A stretch of 53,637 nucleotides of DNA from a virus. A program made the position numbers and the translations under genes. The number at the start of each line of letters is the position of its first letter. The first letter of the stretch is position 1. The DNA lies in IMG/VR virus record IMGVR_UViG_3300010430_000057, positions 1-53,637 of that record; one strand, written 5' to 3'. Under the pieces are notes generated by a model. It did not search any database. It saw nothing but the letters and a program-made list of their open reading frames with translations, and had not been told where the DNA came from. This document shows positions 15,293 to 24,067 of the stretch, one piece after another.

Positions 15293-17329
15293 ATGATATT
15301 TGAACGAGAGTGGAAAAAACAAGCTTTCCAAACTTTATCTTTAGCACGACCTAATGCTTCAATCGATAAAATATCTAAATTAGTAGATAAACATTTTAAG
15401 AAAAAATTCAAAGATCCCGCAGTGGAGATTTATAATAGTTATGAGGAAACTATACAACAAACCCAATTATCTTTAATACCAGATATAATTGAGAAAGAGG
15501 ATTTAACGTTTCTTCCATCAGGGGTTATGTTTCACAGACCAGGTCCAGGCGTAGAAAGAAATCTCAATGCTGAGGTTCAGGAAAATCAACTTAATATGAG
15601 AAAAGTTCTTAAAGATGATATGTTTAGAGCTTTAGATGAAGAAGATTATATTACAGCCAAAGCTAAAGATAGTGGTCAACAAACTGTAAAGAAGCAAGCT
15701 AATAGTGGATTTGGTATTCTTAATAATCCATATTCATTTATATTTAGTTTCAATGCTTCATCATCAGTAACTGCTGTAGGACGAAGCTTAACTACTATAT
15801 CATCTCAAGTGTATGAAGGCACTTTAGCCGATACAGTTTTATTTCATAATATAGATGAATTTTTCTATTTTATACAATCGGTTCAAGGTAATAAGAAAGA
15901 TCGTATATTCTTTACTGATGAAATAATAGATAAGGTTCCTAGCAAAGAAGATACTGTTAATCGTCTTCTTCGTATATTTAAAAGAAATGTTGATGTATAT
16001 AATAATCCTGAAATGATATCTATAGTAGAAGATGTTGTTAATGGTTTATCTAAAGAGGATCGAATAAGAGTATTCTATAAGCGTAATATGAAAGATTTCT
16101 TAAAGAATAAACATCCTAGAGATATTTATAGAGATTTAGTGATACATATGGAAGGATATAATGATCCTACCGAACCACCTAAAATACACTTAGCTAAGAT
16201 GTTACTATTTAGAGAAATAATTATAGAATTTGTTACTTGGGTCCATATACCTTTCCGATATGAAGACAGAGCTAGACATGAAGAGAGGGAAGTGACTGTT
16301 CTAATGGATACTGATTCTAATGTAAACTATTATGGTAAATTAAAAAATGAACAATTTGATTCATTATTTGATGGACCAGTTTTCATGAGAGATGAAGATG
16401 TTGATCTTATTAAAAACAATATACTCAATACAATATCTTTCCTAGCATCAGGTTCTAATAGAGTGGTTATAGATAAGAACTTAGATATCACTCGGTCATT
16501 AGAAGATAAGAGAGATAGAATTAAGATGAAGAATGAATATTATTTCCCTATGCTCGTTATTACATCAGCTAAGAAATCATATTATGCTTCAGTAGCACGT
16601 AAGGAAGCTAAAGTATATAAAGATTTACAATTAGATGTAAAGGGGGTTTCTTTCTTTAAATCATCAGCAACACCAAAAACTTCTGAATTTATCTATGATG
16701 AATTATTATTTAAAGAGATACTCAATACTAAGAATGGTAAAATTGATACTATTAAAATAATTCGAAAGATCGAGAAATACAAGACGGATATGTTAAATGA
16801 TATCAAAGAAGGTTCTCTGGAATATTATAAGAAAGCTAAAATTAAAACAGCGGAAGCTTATTCTAGACCAATGAGTATCCAACAATATAAAGCAGCTTGG
16901 GTTTGGAGTCAATTAGTAGATGAAGAAGATCATATTGAATTACCTGGTCATGCTTTATTAATATATACCAAACTTAATAAAATTAAAGATTTAGCAGCTT
17001 TAGAAGATTATCCTGAAATATACGAGAAATTATTAAATATCTTTAAAACCAATATTGCTATAGGTGGAGGTATTACGCAAGTATATGATGAGGGGAAAAA
17101 ACGATATATTGATAAGAAAGTAAATGGTTCAGGTATCAGTGCCATCGCAATACCGATGCATTTAGAAAAGATGCCAGAATGGTTAATTCCTATTATCGAT
17201 ACATCTAAAATCATAGGAAATAATATGTCATTATTTAAACCTATATACACGCCACTTGGTTGTACGGCTCTAGAAACATCTAGTGCTTTGGGTAAAAATA
17301 AATATTATACATCAATAATTAAAATATAA
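15293..17329 (+). CDS. family B DNA polymerase, C-terminal part (fingers, palm motifs B and C, thumb)
   Basis: 678 residues. QQTVKKQANSGFGILNN (129-145) is the family B fingers motif KxxxNSxYG. VLMDTDSNVNY (336-346) is motif C with catalytic Asp339 and Asp341. ITSAKKSYYA (423-432) is the KKxY primer-template motif, followed by LDVKGVSFF, matching the KG-V segment. There is no exonuclease domain and no motif A (DxxSLYP), which are found instead in the gene at 37506-39467. The two proteins must therefore associate to make a working polymerase. The distance between motifs B and C (about 200 residues) is larger than usual, implying an insertion. A late-type promoter precedes it. A small membrane protein gene follows 9 bases downstream. 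Confidence 0.88.
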   Translation: MIFEREWKKQAFQTLSLARPNASIDKISKLVDKHFKKKFKDPAVEIYNSYEETIQQTQLSLIPDIIEKEDLTFLPSGVMFHRPGPGVERNLNAEVQENQLNMRKVLKDDMFRALDEEDYITAKAKDSGQQTVKKQANSGFGILNNPYSFIFSFNASSSVTAVGRSLTTISSQVYEGTLADTVLFHNIDEFFYFIQSVQGNKKDRIFFTDEIIDKVPSKEDTVNRLLRIFKRNVDVYNNPEMISIVEDVVNGLSKEDRIRVFYKRNMKDFLKNKHPRDIYRDLVIHMEGYNDPTEPPKIHLAKMLLFREIIIEFVTWVHIPFRYEDRARHEEREVTVLMDTDSNVNYYGKLKNEQFDSLFDGPVFMRDEDVDLIKNNILNTISFLASGSNRVVIDKNLDITRSLEDKRDRIKMKNEYYFPMLVITSAKKSYYASVARKEAKVYKDLQLDVKGVSFFKSSATPKTSEFIYDELLFKEILNTKNGKIDTIKIIRKIEKYKTDMLNDIKEGSLEYYKKAKIKTAEAYSRPMSIQQYKAAWVWSQLVDEEDHIELPGHALLIYTKLNKIKDLAALEDYPEIYEKLLNIFKTNIAIGGGITQVYDEGKKRYIDKKVNGSGISAIAIPMHLEKMPEWLIPIIDTSKIIGNNMSLFKPIYTPLGCTALETSSALGKNKYYTSIIKI

Positions 17330-17338
17330 GGAGGCTTT

Positions 17339-17701
17339 ATGAAAGATATAGATAAATCTGGTTGGGATGAGGATTATATCCCATCATCCGGAGAAATACG
17401 ATCTTATCTAATGACTAATTCATTACAGACACAAAATAACCCAACATGGATTCAAAAATTAACTAAGATGATTTTCGCTAAAGATAAGATCTTACATTTT
17501 GGAATATGTTTTGTTCTCACTTTAGTATATTCATTACTATTTAATCCAACGATTGCTTATGTATCAGTCTTAACTCTATCATTTGCTAAGGAATTTAATG
17601 ATGAATATTTAACTGAATCTTCTTATTGGAGTAACGGTGATTTATTAGCAGATCTTTTAGGTGTTGGATTAGCTCTATATGTAACAAAATTATTCTTATA
17701 A
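17339..17701 (+). CDS. small membrane protein with DKxxHF / KExxDE pattern
   Basis: 120 residues. A polar N-terminus (1-45) is followed by hydrophobic stretches at about 51-68 and 70-83 and a hydrophobic C-terminus (103-120). The motifs DKILHFG (49-55), KEFNDEY (84-90) and NGDLLADLLGVG (99-110) have the layout of small YfiM/VanZ-like membrane proteins sometimes found in phages, whose function is unknown to me. It is co-transcribed with the DNA polymerase C-terminal gene (9-base gap, AAGGAGG site) and followed by a TTCG-loop terminator. Its hydrophobicity could mean membrane anchoring of replication or involvement in lysis, but neither is shown. Confidence 0.75.
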   Translation: MKDIDKSGWDEDYIPSSGEIRSYLMTNSLQTQNNPTWIQKLTKMIFAKDKILHFGICFVLTLVYSLLFNPTIAYVSVLTLSFAKEFNDEYLTESSYWSNGDLLADLLGVGLALYVTKLFL

Positions 17702-17706
17702 TAATT

Positions 17707-17733
17707 ACTCCATCCTTCGGGATGGAGTTTTTC
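17707..17733 (+). terminator. rho-independent terminator with TTCG loop
   Basis: ACTCCATCC-TTCG-GGATGGAGT followed by TTTT. It ends the 15293-17701 operon. Confidence 0.9.
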
Positions 17734-17747
17734 ATTTCATGTTATTT

Positions 17748-17766
17748 GTATATATTATATTTATAG
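17748..17766 (+). promoter_or_regulatory. early-type promoter GTATATATTATA
   Basis: GTATATATTATATTTATAG, identical over 19 bases to the minus-strand copy at 7612-7630. It lies 32 bases before the start at 17799. Confidence 0.7.
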
Positions 17767-17798
17767 TATGATATAAAAATTAAGGAGGAATTTATTAT

Positions 17799-18035
17799 AT
17801 GTCAAATTTATATTTACCAAACTTAACACTTGATGAGTTCACTGAGATTATGTTAGATGATAGAATTTCAGTAGAAGAGAAAGAAAAGATTGCTACAGGT
17901 AGACCAGATTGGTTACATGTAGTATTAGAAGGAACTAGAACTATGCTTCATGAGAAAGGATATAAAACTAAAGGAAAATATATCGTAGATGAGAACGATA
18001 GAATTTATATAGGTTTTCCAGAAGATCTTAAATAA
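17799..18035 (+). CDS. hypothetical protein, 78 aa, first gene of an early-type operon
   Basis: A small acidic protein with no recognised motif, containing a helical N-terminal half (LTLDEFTEIMLDDRISVEEK) and a C-terminal beta-looking segment. It has an AAGGAGG site. It heads a four-gene operon of unknown genes (17799-19906) between an early-type promoter and a terminator. Small early phage proteins often inhibit host enzymes, but no target is visible here. Confidence 0.7.
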   Translation: MSNLYLPNLTLDEFTEIMLDDRISVEEKEKIATGRPDWLHVVLEGTRTMLHEKGYKTKGKYIVDENDRIYIGFPEDLK

Positions 18036-18049
18036 GGAGGAATAACTTT

Positions 18050-18781
18050 ATGAAACTAGATAAAAGAGTTATAGTTATAGAAGAGAAATTATATAGAGTT
18101 TCTGAGGATATAACTAAACTTAAAAAAGCACAAGCTTATGTATTTGAAATTATAGGGGAAGAATTTATCTTACCTTATAGAGGAAAATTACTTAAATACC
18201 TTAAAACAAATGATACTTTAAAACCAGGTATATATGAGACAAAGAAAGGATCTACTCATATAGTATTACCTAAGAAAAAAGAAAAAGTTTTATATCAATT
18301 AGATAATATTAAAGATCTATCTAATAAAAAGATATTAGATAAAACTGAATATATTAAGACAGATATTGATCTTACAGTAAATGGTGAGATAATGATACCA
18401 CCGAGACATGCAGATGATGATATACCAAATACTATGCTTAAAGCAGGTATAGCATCTAAAAGAATTAACTTTGATTCATATGGGCCAAGATATGCTGCAT
18501 TAGATATCGGTTCAGATCAATCTAGTAGAAAGACTAATGCAAAGAAAGCTATATTGAATAATACTACATTAACAGCAACGAAGTTAATACAAAATTGTAA
18601 TGCCTTAGATTTACAATTTGCTATAGTATTGGCGGATAAACCAGATGCTATTCATCCTATGATCTATGGTCCTTTAGTGATGTATTCACATGAACCATTC
18701 AATCTTAGTAGTGCAACTAATCTATTAGAAGTTCAGAGTAAGATCTTTGATCCTGCTGCTAAACTTAAGAAGGAGAAATAG
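18050..18781 (+). CDS. hypothetical protein, 243 aa
   Basis: No family recognised. Residues 1-100 are Lys-rich with alternating strands. Residues 100-240 contain a more conserved-looking region (LKAGIASKRINFDSYGPRYA, then LDIGSD, then LDLQFAIVLADKPDA). There is no signal or membrane segment and no catalytic signature I can name. It lies 14 bases downstream of the 78-aa gene, with AAGGAGG before its ATG, and ends 2 bases before the next gene. It is probably early expressed. Confidence 0.7.
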   Translation: MKLDKRVIVIEEKLYRVSEDITKLKKAQAYVFEIIGEEFILPYRGKLLKYLKTNDTLKPGIYETKKGSTHIVLPKKKEKVLYQLDNIKDLSNKKILDKTEYIKTDIDLTVNGEIMIPPRHADDDIPNTMLKAGIASKRINFDSYGPRYAALDIGSDQSSRKTNAKKAILNNTTLTATKLIQNCNALDLQFAIVLADKPDAIHPMIYGPLVMYSHEPFNLSSATNLLEVQSKIFDPAAKLKKEK

Positions 18782-18783
18782 TT

Positions 18784-19395
18784 ATGAAGAATGATTTACT
18801 TAGAAAATTATCTTTAGGTGCATTAAATATTATTTCAGAGGGTATTGAATTGGTAGAATATATTATAGATGATCTACCATCTAATACATCTTCTATAGAT
18901 AATGTACAGATTCATGATAAAGCTTTATCATCTGAAGAAATTGAAGGTATCTGTAAATCAGAGGATATTTCTTTAAATAGTATTAAAGAAAGTATTCCTG
19001 TAACGATTAATATTAAACATCAGAAAATAAAAGATAATAAGCGTGTTATTGATTTACCAGACTCTTACCCTATGAGACATTTTAAAGGAGGAGAATATAG
19101 AGTTTCTACGGAATTAATATTTCCTAAGCCTGATAATGTTGATATAAGGGATGGTATGTTTATTACGACACAAAACACTACAGAGGAACATCCTGCTACG
19201 ATTATGTGGTATAATGGTAAATTTTATCATATTACAGGAGATAGAAATATCTATGTATTATATTGGAAACATAATATAATTAAAGTTGAAGTAGGCGGGA
19301 ATTATAGAAATAATGTTTATATAAGAACTGCTCAAAATTTCTTTGAAACAGTAGAACCTGCTGTAGTATTTAAAAGATTTGATTTAAGAGACTAG
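18784..19395 (+). CDS. hypothetical protein, 203 aa
   Basis: No family recognised. The N-terminal 60 residues are helical and acidic. The rest looks beta-rich (HFKGGEYRVSTELIFPKPDN, then TIMWYNGKFYHI, then NIYVLYWKHNIIKVEVGG). It is third in the early-type operon, with AGAAGGAG at its start and a 10-base gap to the next gene. There is no signal peptide. A structural or binding protein is possible, but the sequence offers nothing decisive. Confidence 0.7.
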   Translation: MKNDLLRKLSLGALNIISEGIELVEYIIDDLPSNTSSIDNVQIHDKALSSEEIEGICKSEDISLNSIKESIPVTINIKHQKIKDNKRVIDLPDSYPMRHFKGGEYRVSTELIFPKPDNVDIRDGMFITTQNTTEEHPATIMWYNGKFYHITGDRNIYVLYWKHNIIKVEVGGNYRNNVYIRTAQNFFETVEPAVVFKRFDLRD

Positions 19396-19405
19396 GAGGT
19401 ATTGT

Positions 19406-19906
19406 ATGTCGCATACGATACATGCTCAAGAAGTATTAATAATGGAGGACTACTCTATAGAATCTCCTTCCTTATTAACATATTACCTTAAACATATTAT
19501 TGATCTTTTAAAAAATAATATGTTGTTGAGTGCAGATTATATCTTTAAAGAAAATATCATAGATTCTGTAATAATTAGCACCGTAACGACTAATTTATTA
19601 CCAACGGGTATTATGGGAATAAATGATTTAGAGATAAATTATGAACAGGATATTTTATTACACAGTATATTGTATGATATAGATAAAAATATAGTATTAA
19701 TGGGTAGAACCTATAAAGTACTAGATATTATTGTAGGTTATGATATAGATGATATTTGTGATTTTCGTAAAGAGAGTACGTATCGAATATACCAATATAC
19801 GCCGACAGTATATTATATAGGAATTAAACTTAAAGAAGTTAAAAATTATTCAAATATGGTTGAAGAGACAGTATATCAAAAGAAATTAGATTCATTAGAT
19901 TTATAA
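19406..19906 (+). CDS. hypothetical protein, 166 aa
   Basis: No family recognised. It is a soluble alpha/beta protein rich in Ile and Asp, with long strand-like segments at 50-110 and 125-150. A TAGGAGG site lies 8 bases before the ATG. It is the last gene of the early-type operon; its stop codon lies within the stem of the terminator at 19903-19932, so termination and translation end together. Confidence 0.7.
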   Translation: MSHTIHAQEVLIMEDYSIESPSLLTYYLKHIIDLLKNNMLLSADYIFKENIIDSVIISTVTTNLLPTGIMGINDLEINYEQDILLHSILYDIDKNIVLMGRTYKVLDIIVGYDIDDICDFRKESTYRIYQYTPTVYYIGIKLKEVKNYSNMVEETVYQKKLDSLDL

Positions 19907-19932
19907 GAGAGGATTTCCTCTCTTATTTTTTC
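19903..19932 (+). terminator. rho-independent terminator overlapping a stop codon
   Basis: ATAAGAGAGG-ATTT-CCTCTCTTAT followed by TTTTTTC. It ends operon 17799-19906 and sits directly upstream of the SbcC-like gene's promoter. Confidence 0.9.
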
Positions 19933-19956
19933 TTATTACCTTTATATTTTTTGGTC

Positions 19957-19968
19957 AACATTGTCCTA
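19957..19968 (+). promoter_or_regulatory. late-type promoter AACA-N6-TA
   Basis: AACATTGTCCTA, 16 bases upstream of the TTG start at 19985. Confidence 0.6.
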
Positions 19969-19984
19969 TAGAGAGGTGATTTAA

Positions 19985-22702
19985 TTGTATAAATTTGGTT
20001 ATTTATGTGCCATTAATTACATAGCATTTATGTCAGGATTGGGTGAGAAGAAATTAGAAATAGATCTCACTAAAATGCTTGATAAGACTATCATAGCAAT
20101 TTTAGGTGATAATGGTAAAGGTAAGTCAGCTTTAGCTGGAATGATACCACCAACACATGTTCCTTTATCACATAATAAGAAATATGTGCTTAAGGGTAGA
20201 GAAGGTCTACTTATTAAAAGATATTATGCACCTGATGGATCTTATATTGAAACTAAGACCGTATCGGTTCCTAAGAATAGTCATGATAAAGATAAGTGGT
20301 CTCATTCTAATAAAGTATTCTTTATGCTAGTTAGAGATGGTGAGGAAACCGAATTAAATCCTTCAGGAAATGTAGATTCTTATTATGAATTAGTGTATCA
20401 ATATTTTGGGGTAACTAAAAGTACTTTAAGCACTACAATCTACAATAAGAAAGTCGAAGGATTAGTATCTTTAAGCTCTTCAGATAGAATAAAACAAATA
20501 ACTTCTTTTATACCTAATTCTGATGAACTAATGAGAAGATATAAGATTGGTAATGAATTATATCGTCGAGTTAAAAATGAGATGAAGAATATCTCACAAA
20601 AGTTAGGTAAACTAAAAGATTCAGCTGTACTTAAGAAAGAATTATCTAATATAGAAGAAAGTATAAATACTTTTGTATCAGGTCGTGAGAAGATTATTTC
20701 TGAATTAGCTATTTGTAAAAATGATAGGGATCGTTTGGAAAATAGTGAAGGTAAATCTATTAAGAAATCATATAATACTATCTATGATGAATTTAGTGAC
20801 AATACGGATATTATACATTATACTAAGAAACTTCTAGATAGATACGACTCTATAACAGAAACACCAAATGAATTATTACTTAAGAAAGAAAAGATAAGTA
20901 GTGATTTAGCTTTAGCTTCACAGGTATTCTTATCCACAGAAGAAAAGATTACTGAGATAGAAAAAGATATAGAAGATCTCGAATCAGAGATTATATCTAC
21001 AGAGACTGAAGATATAGAGGATCTTAAAAATGAGTTAGTTTTACTACAAGAACAAAGGTCCGGGTTACAGTATTCAAACTATGTAGGTACATTCGATTCT
21101 ATGAATTATGATAGCGCAGAAATGCTCCATGATAGCTTAGAAATGATTAAAAATCAATTTGATATACTTATAGACAATTATGGAGAAATAGTTTCTCATT
21201 ATTATTCAGATTCTGGACCTTTCTGTACTACTAATAAACAATCTTATTTTGAGGAGCATTACCATAAGCTGCGAGATAAGTCTGAATCTTTATCTAGAGA
21301 TATAAGTTCTGTGGGTAGGGAGATTATGAAGATTGATGCTAAATCATATCTTAAAAGTGTCTTAGATAAAAGACCTACAGAATGTTCTATTGATTCATGT
21401 GGGTTCATAGAAGAAGCTTTAATTTGGCCTAAACTAGAGAATCAATTATTATCATTAAAAGATACAGAGATGAAATTATCTAAAGAATACACTTCTGTGG
21501 TAAAAGAGATGGAAGAATATGAAGAGATCATTAAATTTCTTAAAGATCATAAAACTTTTAAGTTCTTATTAGAATCTAATAAAAATTCTATAAGTCTTTA
21601 TTTAAAAATATCTTTAAAAGAAATTTATAAAAGTTTTAAATCTGGGATAACTCATAAGATATTTAATCTTAATGAGATTTCTGATATAATGTCTATCTTA
21701 TCGGAGAAGAGATTCTATGAGGAATTAACTACTAAGATAACAACTTTATCTCATGAGATAGATAAACTTGATGTTAATAGTGGTGCAATGAAACTAATAA
21801 CAAAACGACTAAAAGATAATACTGAACGAGTTACTGAATTATATAAAGATAAGGCTCGGAGTAATAATCGTAAAATATTTCTTACTAAAGAGTTTGATGC
21901 TATAGAATATAACATATCAAGTGCTCTTGAGAAAGAGAAACTTATAGAAAAGAATAAAGAGCTTATTATTAAAAACGAAGACATCGAGAAACGTCTTAAA
22001 GATATTAAAGATAAACTATCTGTCCTAGAAGACATTGAAGATATCATTAAAGGATTTAAGAATAAATTAAATGAGTATGATGCTAAGATACAACCACTGA
22101 TATCTCAAAGAGATATTATTAAATTTGAATTAAATCAACGTAATTCATTAGAATTAGAACGAGATGAATTAGAGCATTCATTGGTTGTACAAGAAATCAT
22201 ATCTGATATGACTAAACCTGGAAAAGGTATGTGGAAGGTATTATTTAATATCTATATGGATGGAGTAAGAAATGTAGCAAATATGCTATTATCTCAAACA
22301 TTCGATAAAGATTTAGAATTAGAAAAGTTTGATATAGAAACCGATAAATTCCAAATACCCTATACTTATCAAGGGGTATTAGGTGAAGATGCATCAGAAG
22401 CTTCCGGAGCACAGAGGGCAGCTATTTCTATATGTATCGCTTTAGGTATGATGGAAGATATTATGGATAAGTATGGTATAGCAGTATTTGATGAAGCCGA
22501 TAAAGATATGTCTCCAAAGAGAAGATTAGAATTCGTTAATATAATTCTAGATCAAGCTGGATATATTGGTCTATCTCAAATATTCGCAATAACTCATTCA
22601 CCGGATGCTTATGAGAGAGAAGGTATTGGTTATATATTATTCCCGGGTCATACTCTAGATACAGATCAATATAAGAAAAGAGAATATATAAAAGTTGCTT
22701 AG
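19985..22702 (+). CDS. SbcC/Rad50-like recombination ATPase (T4 gp46-like)
   Basis: 905 residues in the SMC/Rad50 layout. Walker A is GDNGKGKSAL (41-50). Long coiled-coil arms run from about 190 to 750, with a hook containing ECSIDSC (Cys467 and Cys472, a C-x4-C in place of CxxC). The ABC signature EASGAQRAAIS lies near 804, Walker B VFDEAD near 834, and the switch-His segment ITHSPDA follows. With a Mre11/SbcD partner such proteins process DNA ends for recombination-dependent replication. No SbcD/gp47 gene is visible in the window. The start is a TTG with GAGAGGTGAT upstream; the next in-frame ATG would remove 15 residues and has no such site. It begins a long transcript reaching the terminator at 25022. 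Confidence 0.9.
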   Translation: MYKFGYLCAINYIAFMSGLGEKKLEIDLTKMLDKTIIAILGDNGKGKSALAGMIPPTHVPLSHNKKYVLKGREGLLIKRYYAPDGSYIETKTVSVPKNSHDKDKWSHSNKVFFMLVRDGEETELNPSGNVDSYYELVYQYFGVTKSTLSTTIYNKKVEGLVSLSSSDRIKQITSFIPNSDELMRRYKIGNELYRRVKNEMKNISQKLGKLKDSAVLKKELSNIEESINTFVSGREKIISELAICKNDRDRLENSEGKSIKKSYNTIYDEFSDNTDIIHYTKKLLDRYDSITETPNELLLKKEKISSDLALASQVFLSTEEKITEIEKDIEDLESEIISTETEDIEDLKNELVLLQEQRSGLQYSNYVGTFDSMNYDSAEMLHDSLEMIKNQFDILIDNYGEIVSHYYSDSGPFCTTNKQSYFEEHYHKLRDKSESLSRDISSVGREIMKIDAKSYLKSVLDKRPTECSIDSCGFIEEALIWPKLENQLLSLKDTEMKLSKEYTSVVKEMEEYEEIIKFLKDHKTFKFLLESNKNSISLYLKISLKEIYKSFKSGITHKIFNLNEISDIMSILSEKRFYEELTTKITTLSHEIDKLDVNSGAMKLITKRLKDNTERVTELYKDKARSNNRKIFLTKEFDAIEYNISSALEKEKLIEKNKELIIKNEDIEKRLKDIKDKLSVLEDIEDIIKGFKNKLNEYDAKIQPLISQRDIIKFELNQRNSLELERDELEHSLVVQEIISDMTKPGKGMWKVLFNIYMDGVRNVANMLLSQTFDKDLELEKFDIETDKFQIPYTYQGVLGEDASEASGAQRAAISICIALGMMEDIMDKYGIAVFDEADKDMSPKRRLEFVNIILDQAGYIGLSQIFAITHSPDAYEREGIGYILFPGHTLDTDQYKKREYIKVA

Positions 22703-22710
22703 GGGGCTAC

Positions 22711-23085
22711 ATGAAAATATTATTGAGGGAAGGTGTAAATAAAAACGGTGTTTATTATTCCAAGAACATCGTTCAAGATTTACACGTACAAATAGATTCA
22801 ATGTTAAAGGTATTTAATTATATACCCATCTTACACACAAAACCAGAAACCATAGAAGATGTGACTATGTTGGATCCGAGACAGTTTGCTGGTTTAGTTA
22901 CAGGTAGACTATCAGAGGATACCTTTGAGATAACCTGGTTTGGATCATGGAAGAAATTTGCTAGTGAAGAATATGTTTTAGCAATATCTTCTACTGCAAA
23001 GCTAGAAGACATGTTTGTTAAACATATAGAGTTTAAGGGATTTTATTTACAAGAAGCCAGAAATTCTGTTTGGAGGAATGAATAA
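22711..23085 (+). CDS. hypothetical protein, 124 aa
   Basis: No firm family. The N-terminus REGVNKNGVYYSKNIVQDL resembles the start of the next protein (RHGRYYSQETMDEI) and, loosely, the NGRxYP opening of phage prohead-protease-like proteins, but catalytic residues are not identifiable. It lies 8 bases after the SbcC-like gene with a GGGGGC site, and its stop overlaps the ATG of the next gene (TAATG). Position in the operon suggests replication- or recombination-time expression. Confidence 0.7.
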   Translation: MKILLREGVNKNGVYYSKNIVQDLHVQIDSMLKVFNYIPILHTKPETIEDVTMLDPRQFAGLVTGRLSEDTFEITWFGSWKKFASEEYVLAISSTAKLEDMFVKHIEFKGFYLQEARNSVWRNE

Positions 23086-23768
23086 TGACTGTTTTTAAAT
23101 TTACAGATAAACCAGGACTATGTAGGCATGGTAGATATTATTCTCAAGAAACTATGGATGAAATCGCTCAAACTATTAGGGGTAATATGATTAAATCTCC
23201 TATGTTGGTGAGTTTGGATACAGAAATAATTGGTAAAGCTACTAAGCTTTTAGTTGAGAAAACAGAAACAGGAAAAGAATATAGGATTGATGTAGATCTG
23301 AATAAAGATATTAGTATAGAAAATCCTATTGTATCTTTCTCTCTACAAGCTAATCTACAAAATGGTACTAATGTAGTATACCCAAGAAATATTCAATTAA
23401 AATTAATTGAAGAAAAGGATAGTGATTTCTGTTTATATGGATTAAATCATTTAAAATTAGTTAGTGAATTAATAAATCTAGGTTTCTCTTATAAAGTAGA
23501 TCATGGATATATTAGCTGTGCTAAGGATGTATTAAATGAAAATCTTATAATAGAATTTAGTGTAAGTAGTATTCATGTTGCTATCAATGGTAAAAATTCT
23601 TTTGAATTATTTGATGGTAATTTAATATCAGAATCGGATATTAGTGAATGGGGTAAATATGTTATTTTGGATAGATATCCAACTGTAGATGATATATTCC
23701 TAGCTATGTCTATATGTCGAGCTTGGGATTATATAGAGAAGCCAATAAAATCTGAAATATTTGGATAA
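23085..23768 (+). CDS. hypothetical protein, 227 aa, with module shared by the next gene
   Basis: Two regions. Residues 1-115 begin like the upstream 124-aa protein (GRYYSQETMDEIAQTIRGN). Residues 120-205 (SELINLGFSYKVDHGYISC ... ILDRYPTVDDIF) closely parallel the whole of the 92-aa protein encoded next (EELLVLGLEFE ... LILDNYPTIDNIY). This looks like a duplicated small domain of unknown function. The start overlaps the previous stop and has TTTGGAGGAATGA in front. Confidence 0.7.
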   Translation: MTVFKFTDKPGLCRHGRYYSQETMDEIAQTIRGNMIKSPMLVSLDTEIIGKATKLLVEKTETGKEYRIDVDLNKDISIENPIVSFSLQANLQNGTNVVYPRNIQLKLIEEKDSDFCLYGLNHLKLVSELINLGFSYKVDHGYISCAKDVLNENLIIEFSVSSIHVAINGKNSFELFDGNLISESDISEWGKYVILDRYPTVDDIFLAMSICRAWDYIEKPIKSEIFG

Positions 23769-23788
23769 TTTTTGAGGAGGAGTTATTT

Positions 23789-24067
23789 ATGAAAGCACAG
23801 AAATTAACAGAAGAATTATTAGTTTTAGGTTTGGAATTTGAAACAAGAGGTGGTAAGAATTTCTTACATGGTACTCTTCAAGGAGTAGATGTAAAAATTA
23901 GATTTAGTGAGACAGGTGTATTAGTCGATACAGGATCGCCTATTGAGTTAGTGGATAATACACGCATCGATTGGCAAAGCGCCCCTATAGTTGGTGAAAG
24001 ATTGATATTAGATAATTACCCGACGATAGATAATATCTATGAGGTAATAGGTGGCTCCAATGAATAA
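23789..24067 (+). CDS. hypothetical protein, 92 aa, paralogue of a domain in the previous gene
   Basis: Consists almost entirely of the module seen at residues 120-205 of the previous protein. It starts KLTEELLVLGLEFE, continues with strands VDVKIRFSETGVLVD, and ends in ERLILDNYPTIDNIYEVIG. The function is unknown. It has a strong GAGGAGGAG site. Its last codons carry the ribosome-binding region and start of the next gene, so translation is probably coupled. Confidence 0.7.
   Translation: MKAQKLTEELLVLGLEFETRGGKNFLHGTLQGVDVKIRFSETGVLVDTGSPIELVDNTRIDWQSAPIVGERLILDNYPTIDNIYEVIGGSNE

Noticed and set aside
14917-15411. Frames antisense to the basic 177-aa gene and across the divergent promoters
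   Set aside because: Low-complexity shadow frames; they cross two promoter elements and lack ribosome-binding sites.
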